A stretch of 50,982 bases of DNA from Clostridiales bacterium (GTDB lineage Bacteria; Bacillota; Clostridia; Christensenellales; Aristaeellaceae), in NCBI GenBank assembly GCA_004556545.1, contig SFGO01000016.1, positions 1 through 50,982 of the forward strand, read 5' to 3'. Numbering within the stretch: position 1 is the first letter of the stretch; each line of letters starts with the position of its first letter. The notes beneath the pieces are model-generated. The model worked only from the letters and a program-made list of their open reading frames with translations. It made no database searches and was not told the origin of the DNA. Position numbers and translations under genes: made by a program. Positions 41,288-49,184 of this stretch are shown piece by piece.

Positions 41288-42051
41288 TCTTAACCATGGA
41301 CGTTGGCAATACCAATATCAAGACCGCCCTGTTCGACGGCCCGGAAATGAAGCAGTACTGGCGGCTTTCCACTTCCGGCACCAGCACCAGCGATGAATAC
41401 GGCTTTCTTCTTTCTGGACTGCTGGAGCGGGAAGGGCTTGGCCGGAACGATATCGAGGGCATTGTGATGTCCAGCGTGGTGCCTACCATCAATTTCACGC
41501 TGGAGCATATGTGCAAGAATTATTTCGGTCAATCGCCCATGATGGTAGCGCCCGGCATCAAAACGGGGATCAACCTGAAATATGAAAACCCCCGGGAGTT
41601 GGGCAGCGACCGGATTGCCAACGCCGTGGCCGTGCAGGCGGAGTATGGCGGGCCCAGCATCTTTATTGATTTCGGCACCGCCACCACCTTTGGGGCCATT
41701 GATGAAGAAGGCTCCTTTCTGGGCGGCTGCATCTGCCCCGGCCTGAAGCTGACCAGCGACGCGCTGGTGCGCGGCACGGCCAAGCTGCCCCGGTTTGAAT
41801 TGGTGCGCCCGGAGCACGTGATTTCCCGCACTACGGTGACGAATCTTCAGTCCGGCGTGATTAACGGCTTCATCGGGCAGATCGAGTATCTGGTGCGCAA
41901 GTTCCGGGAGGAGCTGCACGCGCCGGATGCGCTGGTGGTGGCCACCGGCGGCATGGCGGTGATCGTGGCGGAGGAAGGCGGCATCATCGATAAACTGGAC
42001 GGAATTCTGACGCTGAAGGGGCTTCGGCTCCTGTATGAGCGCAACCGCTGA
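41284..42051 (+). CDS. coaX: Type III pantothenate kinase
   Basis: A 255-residue cytoplasmic kinase doing the first step of coenzyme A synthesis (pantothenate to 4'-phosphopantothenate). MILTMDVGNTNIKTALFDG carries the phosphate-binding motif, YENPRELGSDRIANAVAVQ and FIDFGTATTFGAIDEEG hold the catalytic Asp and substrate sites, and VVATGGMAVIVAEEG is the ending motif. Type III enzymes need a monovalent cation. The start overlaps the transporter stop by ATGA. Confidence 0.97.
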   Translation: MILTMDVGNTNIKTALFDGPEMKQYWRLSTSGTSTSDEYGFLLSGLLEREGLGRNDIEGIVMSSVVPTINFTLEHMCKNYFGQSPMMVAPGIKTGINLKYENPRELGSDRIANAVAVQAEYGGPSIFIDFGTATTFGAIDEEGSFLGGCICPGLKLTSDALVRGTAKLPRFELVRPEHVISRTTVTNLQSGVINGFIGQIEYLVRKFREELHAPDALVVATGGMAVIVAEEGGIIDKLDGILTLKGLRLLYERNR

Positions 42052-42070
42052 CGAGAGGAGAAACAAAAGG

Positions 42071-43351
42071 ATGGAACCGACGGTCAAGATCGGATTTTTC
42101 GGCTGCGGCAACGTGGGCAGCGGCGTGTGGAAGCTGCTCAACGGCTTTTCAAAGGAACTTACCCACCGTACAGGGCTCCGTTTCGAAGTGAAGCGGGCGC
42201 TGGTGCGGGACGTGCATAAGAAGCGGGAGATCGATCTGCCGGAGGGCGTGCTGACCGACAAGGTGGACGATCTGCTGAACGACCCGGAAATTTCGATCAT
42301 TCTGGAATTCCTGGGCGGCGAACAGCCCGCGTTCCAATGGGATCTGGCGGCGCTGCAAAAGGGCAAGACGCTCATCACGGCCAACAAGGTGGCGTTCGCC
42401 CTGCACTGGCACGAATGGCAGCAGGCGGCCCGGGAAAGTGGCGCAGGGCTGTATTACGAAGCGGCGGTGTGCGGCGCGATCCCCATCATCCATACCATGG
42501 AGGAAAGCCTGCAGGCCAATCGAATCAACTATCTGTACGGCATCATGAACGGCACCACCAACTATATCCTTTCCCGCATGAGCCGGGAAGGACTGGAATA
42601 TCAAGACGTGCTTCGGGACGCGCAGCGGCTGGGGCTGGCGGAGCCGGATCCCTCCACCGATGTGGAGGGGTATGACGCGGCCTACAAGCTGAGCATTCTG
42701 GCCAGTCTGGCGTTTCACGGACATGTGCCCTTTGACTTTATCCATGTAGAGGGCATTACGCATATCACGCAGGAGGACATCCGCTGCGGTCAGGAGCTGG
42801 GCTATACGCTCAAGCTGCTGGCGATTGCCAAGCGGGACGGCATGCGGGTGGAAGCCCACGTCAATCCCACCTTTATCCCCAACAATCACCCGATGGCGAA
42901 TGTCTCCGATGCTTTCAACGCGGTCTATCTGCAGGGCCATGCCTGCGGAGAAATGATGTTCATGGGCCGGGGTGCGGGCGATATGCCCACCGCCAGCGCC
43001 ATTGTCAGCGATCTGCTGCGGGCCTCTTCCACACCCGTGCATCGCTACCCGACCTTTATTACCGACCCGGCCAATGCCGACGGGCTGCAGAAAAATGACG
43101 ACTGGCGCTGCGCCTTCTATGTGCGCACCATGGCCATCGACGCCCCCGGCGTTCTGAGCCGGGTGGCGGCTACCTTTGCCGACCACGGGGTCAGCATTGC
43201 CGCCATGCAGCAAAAGGGCGAAAAGCGGAACGGGCGCATTCCTATGGTATTTATTACCCATCGGGCCTATGAAAAGGACATGCAGCAGGCGGTTCGGGAA
43301 ATCGACCCGGCCATCGCACAGGTGGAAAGCCTGATCCGGGTGGAGGGATAA
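42071..43351 (+). CDS. hom: Homoserine dehydrogenase
   Basis: A 426-residue enzyme reducing aspartate semialdehyde to homoserine for threonine and methionine. The NAD(P) motif is IGFFGCGNVGSGVWKLL, LITANKVAFALHWHEWQ and YYEAAVCGAIPIIHTMEESL hold active-site residues, LYGIMNGTTNYILSRM is the family signature, and a C-terminal ACT domain (AIDAPGVLSRVAATFADHGV) suggests feedback control by threonine. ATG 42071 has AGAGGAG upstream; the longer frame overlaps coaX. No aspartokinase or thrB/thrC is adjacent. Confidence 0.95.
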   Translation: MEPTVKIGFFGCGNVGSGVWKLLNGFSKELTHRTGLRFEVKRALVRDVHKKREIDLPEGVLTDKVDDLLNDPEISIILEFLGGEQPAFQWDLAALQKGKTLITANKVAFALHWHEWQQAARESGAGLYYEAAVCGAIPIIHTMEESLQANRINYLYGIMNGTTNYILSRMSREGLEYQDVLRDAQRLGLAEPDPSTDVEGYDAAYKLSILASLAFHGHVPFDFIHVEGITHITQEDIRCGQELGYTLKLLAIAKRDGMRVEAHVNPTFIPNNHPMANVSDAFNAVYLQGHACGEMMFMGRGAGDMPTASAIVSDLLRASSTPVHRYPTFITDPANADGLQKNDDWRCAFYVRTMAIDAPGVLSRVAATFADHGVSIAAMQQKGEKRNGRIPMVFITHRAYEKDMQQAVREIDPAIAQVESLIRVEG

Positions 43352-43354
43352 GCA

Positions 43355-44113
43355 GTGGATATCGCGCAGGAACGGCTGAAACGAACGGCGCTGCTTTTGA
43401 ATAAAGAGCAGATGGAGCGGCTCCAGGACGCTCACGTGCTGCTGCTCGGGCTGGGCGGCGTAGGCAGCTATGCGGCGGAGGCGCTGGCCCGGCTGGGTGT
43501 CGGCCATCTGACCATCGTGGATAACGATACCGTGGCGCCGTCCAATCTGAACCGGCAGCTGCCCGCACTGGAAAGCACCGTGGGGCAGCTGAAAACGGAC
43601 GTGGTAGCGGCAAGACTTCGGGACGCCGCTCCGGGAATGAAAATAATGGCAGTCAACGCTTTCTATCTGCCGGAAAACCCGGTGGAGCTCCCGGAGGACT
43701 GCACGGTGGTGCTGGACGCAATCGATACGGTGACGGCAAAGCTGCATCTGGCGGAAACCTGTTATCAGCGCGGAATTCCGCTGGTCAGCTGCATGGGCAT
43801 GGGCAATCGGCTGGATCCCACGCAGATCCGTATCGGCGACCTGTATGAAACCAAGGACTGCCGCCTGTGCCGGGTGATGCGGCAGCAGCTGCGCAAACGG
43901 GGCGTTCCGGCGCTGCGCTGCGTCTATTCGCTGGAAAAAGCGAAAATTCCGGCTCCCTCTCCTGAAGAAAATGCCGAAACCAAGGCTACCGGCCGGGTCG
44001 CGCCCGGCTCCGTCAGCTTTGTTCCCTCCGTGGCGGGGCTGTATCTGGCATACGAAGCCGCCCGAATCATCTGGGAAGGAACGGGAACGAACGATGAAAA
44101 TACCTCCGATTGA
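43355..44113 (+). CDS. tcdA: tRNA threonylcarbamoyladenosine dehydratase (TcdA/CsdL)
   Basis: A 252-residue E1-like (ThiF/MoeB-type) enzyme that cyclises t6A37 in tRNAs using ATP. The nucleotide motif is LLGLGGVGSYAAEALARLGV, then VDNDTVAPSNLNRQLPALES and VVLDAIDTVTAKLHL. LVSCMGMGNRLDPTQIRIGD and GSVSFVPSVAGL are typical of TcdA. The start is GTG 43355, 3 nt after the hom stop, with GGAGGG inside the hom end. The last 20 nt overlap the GNAT gene. Confidence 0.94.
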   Translation: MDIAQERLKRTALLLNKEQMERLQDAHVLLLGLGGVGSYAAEALARLGVGHLTIVDNDTVAPSNLNRQLPALESTVGQLKTDVVAARLRDAAPGMKIMAVNAFYLPENPVELPEDCTVVLDAIDTVTAKLHLAETCYQRGIPLVSCMGMGNRLDPTQIRIGDLYETKDCRLCRVMRQQLRKRGVPALRCVYSLEKAKIPAPSPEENAETKATGRVAPGSVSFVPSVAGLYLAYEAARIIWEGTGTNDENTSD

Positions 44114-44612
44114 AACGCCGCGTCTGCTATTGCGCGGTTTTACCAAAGAGGATGCTCTGTGGGCGTTCCGCATCTGGAATGACCCGGAGGTGGGAAAGTA
44201 CCTGCCGGACGAGCCTATGCTGGAACCTGACCCGGAATACATTCGGGAACTGGAAAAACTGGGCGACGATGAGGAATGCTGTTACCTGATCCCCACAATG
44301 AAAGAACGCCCGGAGCAGCGCGTCGGCACTTGCAGTTTTCTGCCTTTGGAAGAAGGAAAAACTTACGATCTGGCTTACTGCGTTCATCCGGACTTTTGGA
44401 AGCAGGGCTATGCCACGGAAATGGCGCAGGGCATGATCGAATACGCCCGCCGTCAGGGGGCGGAAAAAGCCACCATTTGGGTCAGCGCTGAAAATGCCGC
44501 CTCCCGCCGGGTGGCGGAAAAATGCGGCGGCATCCGGACTGCCGAGAAGACTTACCGAAAGCGGAATACCGATCTGGTGATGAAAGAAATCCGGTATGAG
44601 ATCAAATGCTAG
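44094..44612 (+). CDS. GNAT-family N-acetyltransferase (RimJ/RimL-like)
   Basis: A 172-residue acetyl-CoA-dependent acetyltransferase. ETPRLLLRGFTKEDALWAFR is the RimJ/L-type N terminus, and YCVHPDFWKQGYATEMAQGM contains the CoA-pyrophosphate loop (WKQGYAT). The acceptor, a protein N terminus or small amine, is unknown. The ATG lies inside tcdA, 20 nt before its stop, with GGAACG-type ribosome sequence. It is the last gene before a terminator. Confidence 0.92.
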   Translation: MKIPPIETPRLLLRGFTKEDALWAFRIWNDPEVGKYLPDEPMLEPDPEYIRELEKLGDDEECCYLIPTMKERPEQRVGTCSFLPLEEGKTYDLAYCVHPDFWKQGYATEMAQGMIEYARRQGAEKATIWVSAENAASRRVAEKCGGIRTAEKTYRKRNTDLVMKEIRYEIKC

Positions 44613-44613
44613 C

Positions 44614-44655
44614 AAAACGCCTCCGTAACGTTGCACGTCGCGGAGGCGCTTTTGA
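44614..44655 (+). terminator. Terminator after the GNAT gene
   Basis: CGCCTCCG (44618-44625) pairs with CGGAGGCG (44641-44648), then CTTTTGAAT. It closes the transcript running from the ECF S component gene. Confidence 0.8.
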
Positions 44656-44738
44656 ATGTGAAGGAGAAAGAAGAAAGAAAGGCGTTCCGATCAAACGATA
44701 GAAAGGAAAAAGAGACTGCCTTTATACGGAAAAGCCGC

Positions 44739-45540
44739 TCATCCTTCATGTGATTCCGAAGGCTGGACGATACAATTTACCAGCTCAACGAAAGTGTTGG
44801 CGCTGTTTTCCAGCTCCAGCAATTCCACCTGTCCCTCTTTCAGATCTACCCGGACGGGCGGCTTTAGGCCGGTTTCAGCGTCGATGCCGGAGAGTATATA
44901 ATAGGCCTGCTTGCCCTCCTGGGACCAGACGCGATAGGAAAAACAGGGAAGCTGCCAGAAAGTGAAATAACGTTCGTGGTCGACCGCTACGGCATCCATG
45001 CTTTGAAAAAGAGACTTCGGTTCCAGACAGGTCAGCACGGCGTTTTCCGGCAGGAAGACGGACATGTTTTCTCCCAGATAAAAAGAACAGCCGGTCATAT
45101 CGCTCAATTCGTAGCGGAAAACGGCGGAGGGCGCGGTGATCTCCAGCATACCGTCGCAGCCTGAACCTGGCGTAACACAGTATAAACCAGGCGTCAGAGC
45201 TTCACCGGCCCGGTAGCAGCCTTCCGTGTCCAGACGTGTATCTGGATCGGCGGTATCATAGGGGGAAGCATATGGAACATACGGCACAACGGTTTCCATT
45301 GGGGGATCGAAGCAAGGTTGGCAGCGTTCCAGCGAACTGTATGGCTCTTCGGAGAGCCTTTCCGGCGGAAAATGCTCCATTTTGGCCTGCCATTCTTCTT
45401 TTATGGAAGCACAGTCGGGACGGAGGTGGTAGCAGCGTCCTCCGTAAGGATTGTAATATATAGAAGCCTTCCTCGGCATGGCCGGTATACGCCGTAAGAA
45501 CGAAAAGAACAAACAGAACCAGTAAAAAACGTCTTTTCAC
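44739..45540 (-). pseudogene. Secreted Cys-rich hypothetical protein, broken by a frameshift
   Basis: The first frame begins with GTG 45540 (AAGGAG upstream) and encodes a good signal peptide, KRRFLLVLFVLFVLTAYTGH-AEE. Directly after AEE the mature sequence ASIYYNPYGGRCYHLRPDCA is found in the neighbouring frame. Removing one G of the GG at 45467-45468 would join them. The mature part, about 240 residues, has a Cys/His start (RCYHLRPDCAS, LERCQPCF) seen in uncharacterised secreted proteins of gut Clostridia, then a beta-rich region with TPGLYCVTPGSGCDG. As given, the gene cannot yield an exported protein, unless the G is a sequencing error. A start at ATG 45479 or 45512 lacks a ribosome site and signal. 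It is divergent from the ECF sigma gene. Confidence 0.75.
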
Positions 45541-45668
45541 AGGGAAAAACTCCTTCCGAATCGAATGACCTTTTCCGTGATGGAAACGACTGGAAAAGGC
45601 CTTTTCATGCCGAAAAAATTTTTTGATCATGGTTTGTTACATTTTGGGTTTGCAGCGCGTCCTATACA

Positions 45669-45678
45669 TGTCATGACA
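45669..45678. promoter_or_regulatory. Palindrome TGTCATGACA upstream of the sigma factor gene
   Basis: A perfect 10-bp palindrome lies 16 nt before the start of the sigma gene and sits inside a wider GTCCT...AGGAC pair (45659-45663 and 45678-45682). It may be an operator or a leader hairpin next to the ribosome site. Confidence 0.4.
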
Positions 45679-45694
45679 GGACGGGGGGAAGACG

Positions 45695-46177
45695 ATGGAA
45701 CAGGAGCGAATGGGGGAGACGTTGTGGGAGCTTCGGGTCAACCTGCTTCGGCTGGCCCTGAGCATCGTTCATAACAGCCATGACGCGGAGGACGCAGTAT
45801 CAACCGCCATGGAGCATGCACTTCGGAAAGGCGCCGCCTTGCGGGAAAAAGAAAAGCTGCGTCCATGGGCCATGAAAATCACCGCGCGCTGCTGCTATGA
45901 TCTGCTTCGCCGGGGCAAGCGGGAAACGCCGCAGGAATTTTTACCGGAAGAAACGGCGCTGCAAAGTGAAGGAAGCCTGTATACCGAGATAACGGAACTG
46001 CCGCCGCTCTACGGTCAGGTGCTGATTCTTTATTACTATGAGGGCTTTTCCACCCTCGAAATTGCTTCGATCCTTCGCCTGACCCGTCCAACGGTTTCCA
46101 TGCGGCTGAAACGGGGCAGAGAAATGCTGAAACAACGATTACAGGAGGTGGAGGATGATGAAAATGAAAGCCTTTGA
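45695..46177 (+). CDS. ECF-type RNA polymerase sigma factor
   Basis: A 160-residue sigma-70 family protein of the extracytoplasmic-function group. Region 2 reads RLALSIVHNSHDAEDAVSTA and LRPWAMKITARCCYDLLRRG; region 4 reads LPPLYGQVLILYYYEGFSTL and EIASILRLTRPTVSMRLKRG. GGGGGAA precedes the ATG. The downstream gene starts inside its last codons, so its membrane product is the probable controller. A palindrome sits upstream. Target genes are unknown. Confidence 0.93.
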   Translation: MEQERMGETLWELRVNLLRLALSIVHNSHDAEDAVSTAMEHALRKGAALREKEKLRPWAMKITARCCYDLLRRGKRETPQEFLPEETALQSEGSLYTEITELPPLYGQVLILYYYEGFSTLEIASILRLTRPTVSMRLKRGREMLKQRLQEVEDDENESL

Positions 46178-47525
46178 CCGGGAAATCTTCTGCCGTGCTC
46201 AGAAGGAGAAATTCACTGTAAGACCGGAAACGGAACGAAAGCTGCGGTACGCGCTGCTGAACGCGAAGAAAGGGGAAACGCGGTCTCCTATCAAAAGCAG
46301 GGGGGCCCTTGCTATAGGAGCGGCGTTGGTTATCGTTCTTTGTTTTGCGGTCCTGACGCTGACGAACAGGCCCATGAAGGATAAAACGATTTATCCGCTG
46401 GCACAACAGGAAGAAACCGCAGCGATCCTGGCGCCGGCGCCTGCGGAGACCAGTTTGACTGCGCCGGTGGAAACTTTCGAAACGGGAGACCCGGAGGAGA
46501 CGACGGGACAGGTCTATGAGCTGGCCGGGAAAGTGACGGAGGCGGATTTCTTATGGAAACTGACCGCAACGGAACATACCATGACATATACCGTGACCCT
46601 GACCAATACGGAGGATACGCCGGGCCTGATCGTCTGGGAGCCGGTGCCAGACCCTATGGCCGACGCCCATATGGCGGCTTCCAGCCCGCAGCGGCATGAA
46701 GAACAGAATGGCTGTACCTCTGAAGGCACCTTCCTTCTGCCTGGGGAAACGGTGGAGGAAAGCTGCGAGTTCTATCAGTGGTATCTGCCCGTAGGTGAGG
46801 GCGGAGAAATAGAATCTTACTGGGGGATTCGTTGGGAGCTGTATCGCTTTGAAGCGCCGGTTTACCGGGAGGAATGTCTGGCTTCCGGCGAAAAAGCATA
46901 CGCCCGGCAGCAGCAACGCATGAGTGCAGCCATCTCAGAAGGAAAAATAGCCGTGATCGGTGATCACCTGGTTCTGCCGGACAGCCTGCTGGAAGAAGAT
47001 CCTCAGCGCGGCGCGCTGGATTACTATATCGCAACGGGCAAAATCCGGAAGGAACGCACTCCTTCCGACCGGCGGGTTTTAACCGGAAAGGATCAGATCC
47101 CGAAACTGGCGCTTGATCTCAAGACGGCTCGGCCACTGTTCGTTATGGAGAAAAATGGCTATCTGGCGCGGGTGATGGAGGTACGGAACATTCATACCGC
47201 TCCCTATATTGTACTGGATTTGCAGTTCGACGATCAGGAACAGGCAAAAAGCAGGGAGCATGACACGTTTTCACTGGTTTCCAAGGGAATTTCGTCGTTC
47301 CGATTGCTGGAAGACGGGTTTTACTGCTCTACCGAGGGGCATTTCTGGACACGGGAAACGGAGACGGGGACGGAATATCATCTTTGGTATCTGCTATTTG
47401 GGGTAGGAGAAATACCTCAGGAGGTGCTGGACACGGGACTGTGGCTGGTCCCGCATGATGGCGACGACATCCGTTGGAGACTGGAGGAGGAGATTTATCT
47501 TCCCAACGTTTGGGATGAGGACTGA
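46155..47525 (+). CDS. Membrane protein coupled to the ECF sigma factor (putative anti-sigma)
   Basis: A 456-residue protein with a short cytoplasmic N terminus (about 48 residues), one membrane helix (GALAIGAALVIVLCFAVLTL) and a large extracytoplasmic part. The first outside region has TYTVTLTNTEDTPGLIVWEP, resembling an Ig-like fold. The design matches anti-sigma factors, but I see no HxxxCxxC zinc motif in the N terminus, so the inhibitory role rests on context. ATG 46155 has AGGAGGTGGAGG upstream and overlaps the sigma gene by 23 nt. Confidence 0.8.
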   Translation: MMKMKAFDREIFCRAQKEKFTVRPETERKLRYALLNAKKGETRSPIKSRGALAIGAALVIVLCFAVLTLTNRPMKDKTIYPLAQQEETAAILAPAPAETSLTAPVETFETGDPEETTGQVYELAGKVTEADFLWKLTATEHTMTYTVTLTNTEDTPGLIVWEPVPDPMADAHMAASSPQRHEEQNGCTSEGTFLLPGETVEESCEFYQWYLPVGEGGEIESYWGIRWELYRFEAPVYREECLASGEKAYARQQQRMSAAISEGKIAVIGDHLVLPDSLLEEDPQRGALDYYIATGKIRKERTPSDRRVLTGKDQIPKLALDLKTARPLFVMEKNGYLARVMEVRNIHTAPYIVLDLQFDDQEQAKSREHDTFSLVSKGISSFRLLEDGFYCSTEGHFWTRETETGTEYHLWYLLFGVGEIPQEVLDTGLWLVPHDGDDIRWRLEEEIYLPNVWDED

Positions 47526-47543
47526 CGAAGAACGGTTCGCAAG

Positions 47544-47575
47544 CGGGGCGTATCGCAGGATGCGCCTCGTTTTTG
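47544..47575 (+). terminator. Terminator after the putative anti-sigma gene
   Basis: A 10-bp stem with two G-U pairs (CGGGGCGTAT, 47544-47553; ATGCGCCTCG, 47560-47569) is followed by TTTTT. Confidence 0.7.
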
Positions 47576-47642
47576 TTCAACCGAAAACAGCTGCGGAAGC
47601 AAAAGTTTTGAATTTTGTCAATAATTTAACGACCTCCCCGTA

Positions 47643-47671
47643 TGTCATTTTTGTCCATTTCGTGTTATGAT
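47643..47671 (+). promoter_or_regulatory. Candidate promoter of the GlpA-like operon
   Basis: A good -10 TATGAT (47666-47671) lies 17 nt after a weak -35 TGTCAT (47643-47648), 61 nt before the start codon. The weak -35 suggests help from an activator. Confidence 0.45.
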
Positions 47672-47731
47672 AGAGAAGCAGAATTTAGAGAGCGCGCAGA
47701 GTCGCGCCGAACAGAAGTTGGAGGGTTCGTT

Positions 47732-49183
47732 TTGGACAAGCAGATCATCGTTATTGGCGGCGGCGTAGTAGGCTGCGCGGTTGCCCGGCTGTTGTCCCGC
47801 TATGAGGCCGCCGTTACCGTGCTGGAGGGCGGAGAGGATGTAGCCCACGGAGCCAGCAAGGCCAACAGCGGCATCGTTCACGCGGGCTTTGACGCCGCAC
47901 CCGGTTCCCTGAAGGCCAGGCTGAATGTGGAGGGCTCCGTGATATATCCGGCCCTGTGCGCGGAGGTGGACGCGCCCTACAGCCGTCCCGGGGCCATGGT
48001 GCTGGCCTTCAGCGAGGAAGAGCGCAGAACCATCCAGACCCTGTATGAGCAGGGCGTGAAAAACGGCGTAGAGGCCCAGCGGATCATCGAAAGGGATGAA
48101 ATCCTTCAGCTGGAGCCCAACACCAATCCCGAGGTGGTCTGCGCCCTGCTGGAGCCCATGAGCGGCCTGACCAGCCCCTACGAGCTGACCTGTGCGCTGG
48201 CGGATCACGCGGCGGTGAACGGCGCGGAATTCCGCATGAATACCCGGGTGGAGAAGATCGAAAAGGCCGGCAAGGGCTTCCGTCTGATCACCAATCAGGG
48301 CGTATTCGAGGCCGACCTGATTGTGAACTGCGCCGGCGTTCATTCCGCCGAGCTGCACAATCAGCTGTCCGAAAAGAAGCTGAACATCATCGCCCGCAAG
48401 GGGGAGTATTATCTGCTGGATCATCAGCTGCCCCTTCTGTTTGAACATACCATGTTCCAGTGCCCCACCGCCATGGGCAAGGGCGTGCTGGTGAGCCCCA
48501 CGGTTCACGGCAATACCCTGCTGGGCCCCAGCGCCGAGGATGTGCCGGACACGGAGGACGTGTCCACCACGGCCCGGGCGCTGAAGATGGTCAATGAAAA
48601 ATCCCGCCTGACTTGGCCTGCGATGAATTTGCGCACGGTGATTACCACCTTCGCGGGCATTCGCGCTCACGAGGAAAACGGCGACTTTATCATCGGCGCT
48701 GTGGAAGGCGTTCCCGGCGCGTATGAAACCGTCGGCATCGAAAGCCCCGGCCTGAGCGCCGCGCCCGCCATCGCCAGGATGCTGGCGGGTCAGATTGCCG
48801 AAGAAAACGGCCTGACCGAAAAGAAGGAATGGAAGCCCGCTCCCAAGCGGGAAAAGCCCTTCTATGCCATGACGCTGGAAGAACGGGCTGAAATCGTGAA
48901 GAAGAACCCCGAATACGGCGCGCTGGTGTGCCGCTGCGAACAGGTGACGGAGGCCGAGATTCGCGCCGCCATCCGCCGTCCGGTGGGCGCGACCACCATC
49001 GACGGCGTCAAACGCCGTACCCGTGCGGGCATGGGCCGCTGCCAGGGCGGCTTCTGCAGCCCCAGAGTGCTGGAAATTCTCTCCGAAGAGCTGCGGCTCG
49101 ATCCCACCGAAATCACCAAATGCGGCGGCGAGAGCCGTCTGCTGGTGGGCACCGTCGCACAGGCCATGAAGGGGGACAGATAA
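47732..49183 (+). CDS. FAD-dependent glycerol-3-phosphate dehydrogenase-like protein (GlpA-like)
   Basis: A 483-residue flavoprotein. The FAD motif is IIVIGGGVVGCAVARLLSRY, SKANSGIVHAGFDAAPGSLK is typical of the GlpA/L-2-hydroxyglutarate oxidase group, and FAGIRAHEENGDFIIGAVEG is near the substrate side. A C-terminal BFD-like [2Fe-2S] domain shows CRCEQVTEAEI and GMGRCQGGFCSPRV with four cysteines. The likely reaction is anaerobic oxidation of glycerol 3-phosphate; another 2-hydroxy acid is possible. I selected TTG 47732 (GGAGGG upstream). First of three genes, with the FAD/NAD protein and DUF1667 protein as partners. No glycerol kinase is in view. Confidence 0.88.
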   Translation: MDKQIIVIGGGVVGCAVARLLSRYEAAVTVLEGGEDVAHGASKANSGIVHAGFDAAPGSLKARLNVEGSVIYPALCAEVDAPYSRPGAMVLAFSEEERRTIQTLYEQGVKNGVEAQRIIERDEILQLEPNTNPEVVCALLEPMSGLTSPYELTCALADHAAVNGAEFRMNTRVEKIEKAGKGFRLITNQGVFEADLIVNCAGVHSAELHNQLSEKKLNIIARKGEYYLLDHQLPLLFEHTMFQCPTAMGKGVLVSPTVHGNTLLGPSAEDVPDTEDVSTTARALKMVNEKSRLTWPAMNLRTVITTFAGIRAHEENGDFIIGAVEGVPGAYETVGIESPGLSAAPAIARMLAGQIAEENGLTEKKEWKPAPKREKPFYAMTLEERAEIVKKNPEYGALVCRCEQVTEAEIRAAIRRPVGATTIDGVKRRTRAGMGRCQGGFCSPRVLEILSEELRLDPTEITKCGGESRLLVGTVAQAMKGDR

Positions 49184-49184
49184 C

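Noticed and set aside
46155..46320. Zinc-binding anti-sigma domain in the sigma partner
   Set aside because: The N terminus has a single Cys (EIFCRAQ) and no HxxxCxxC pattern.
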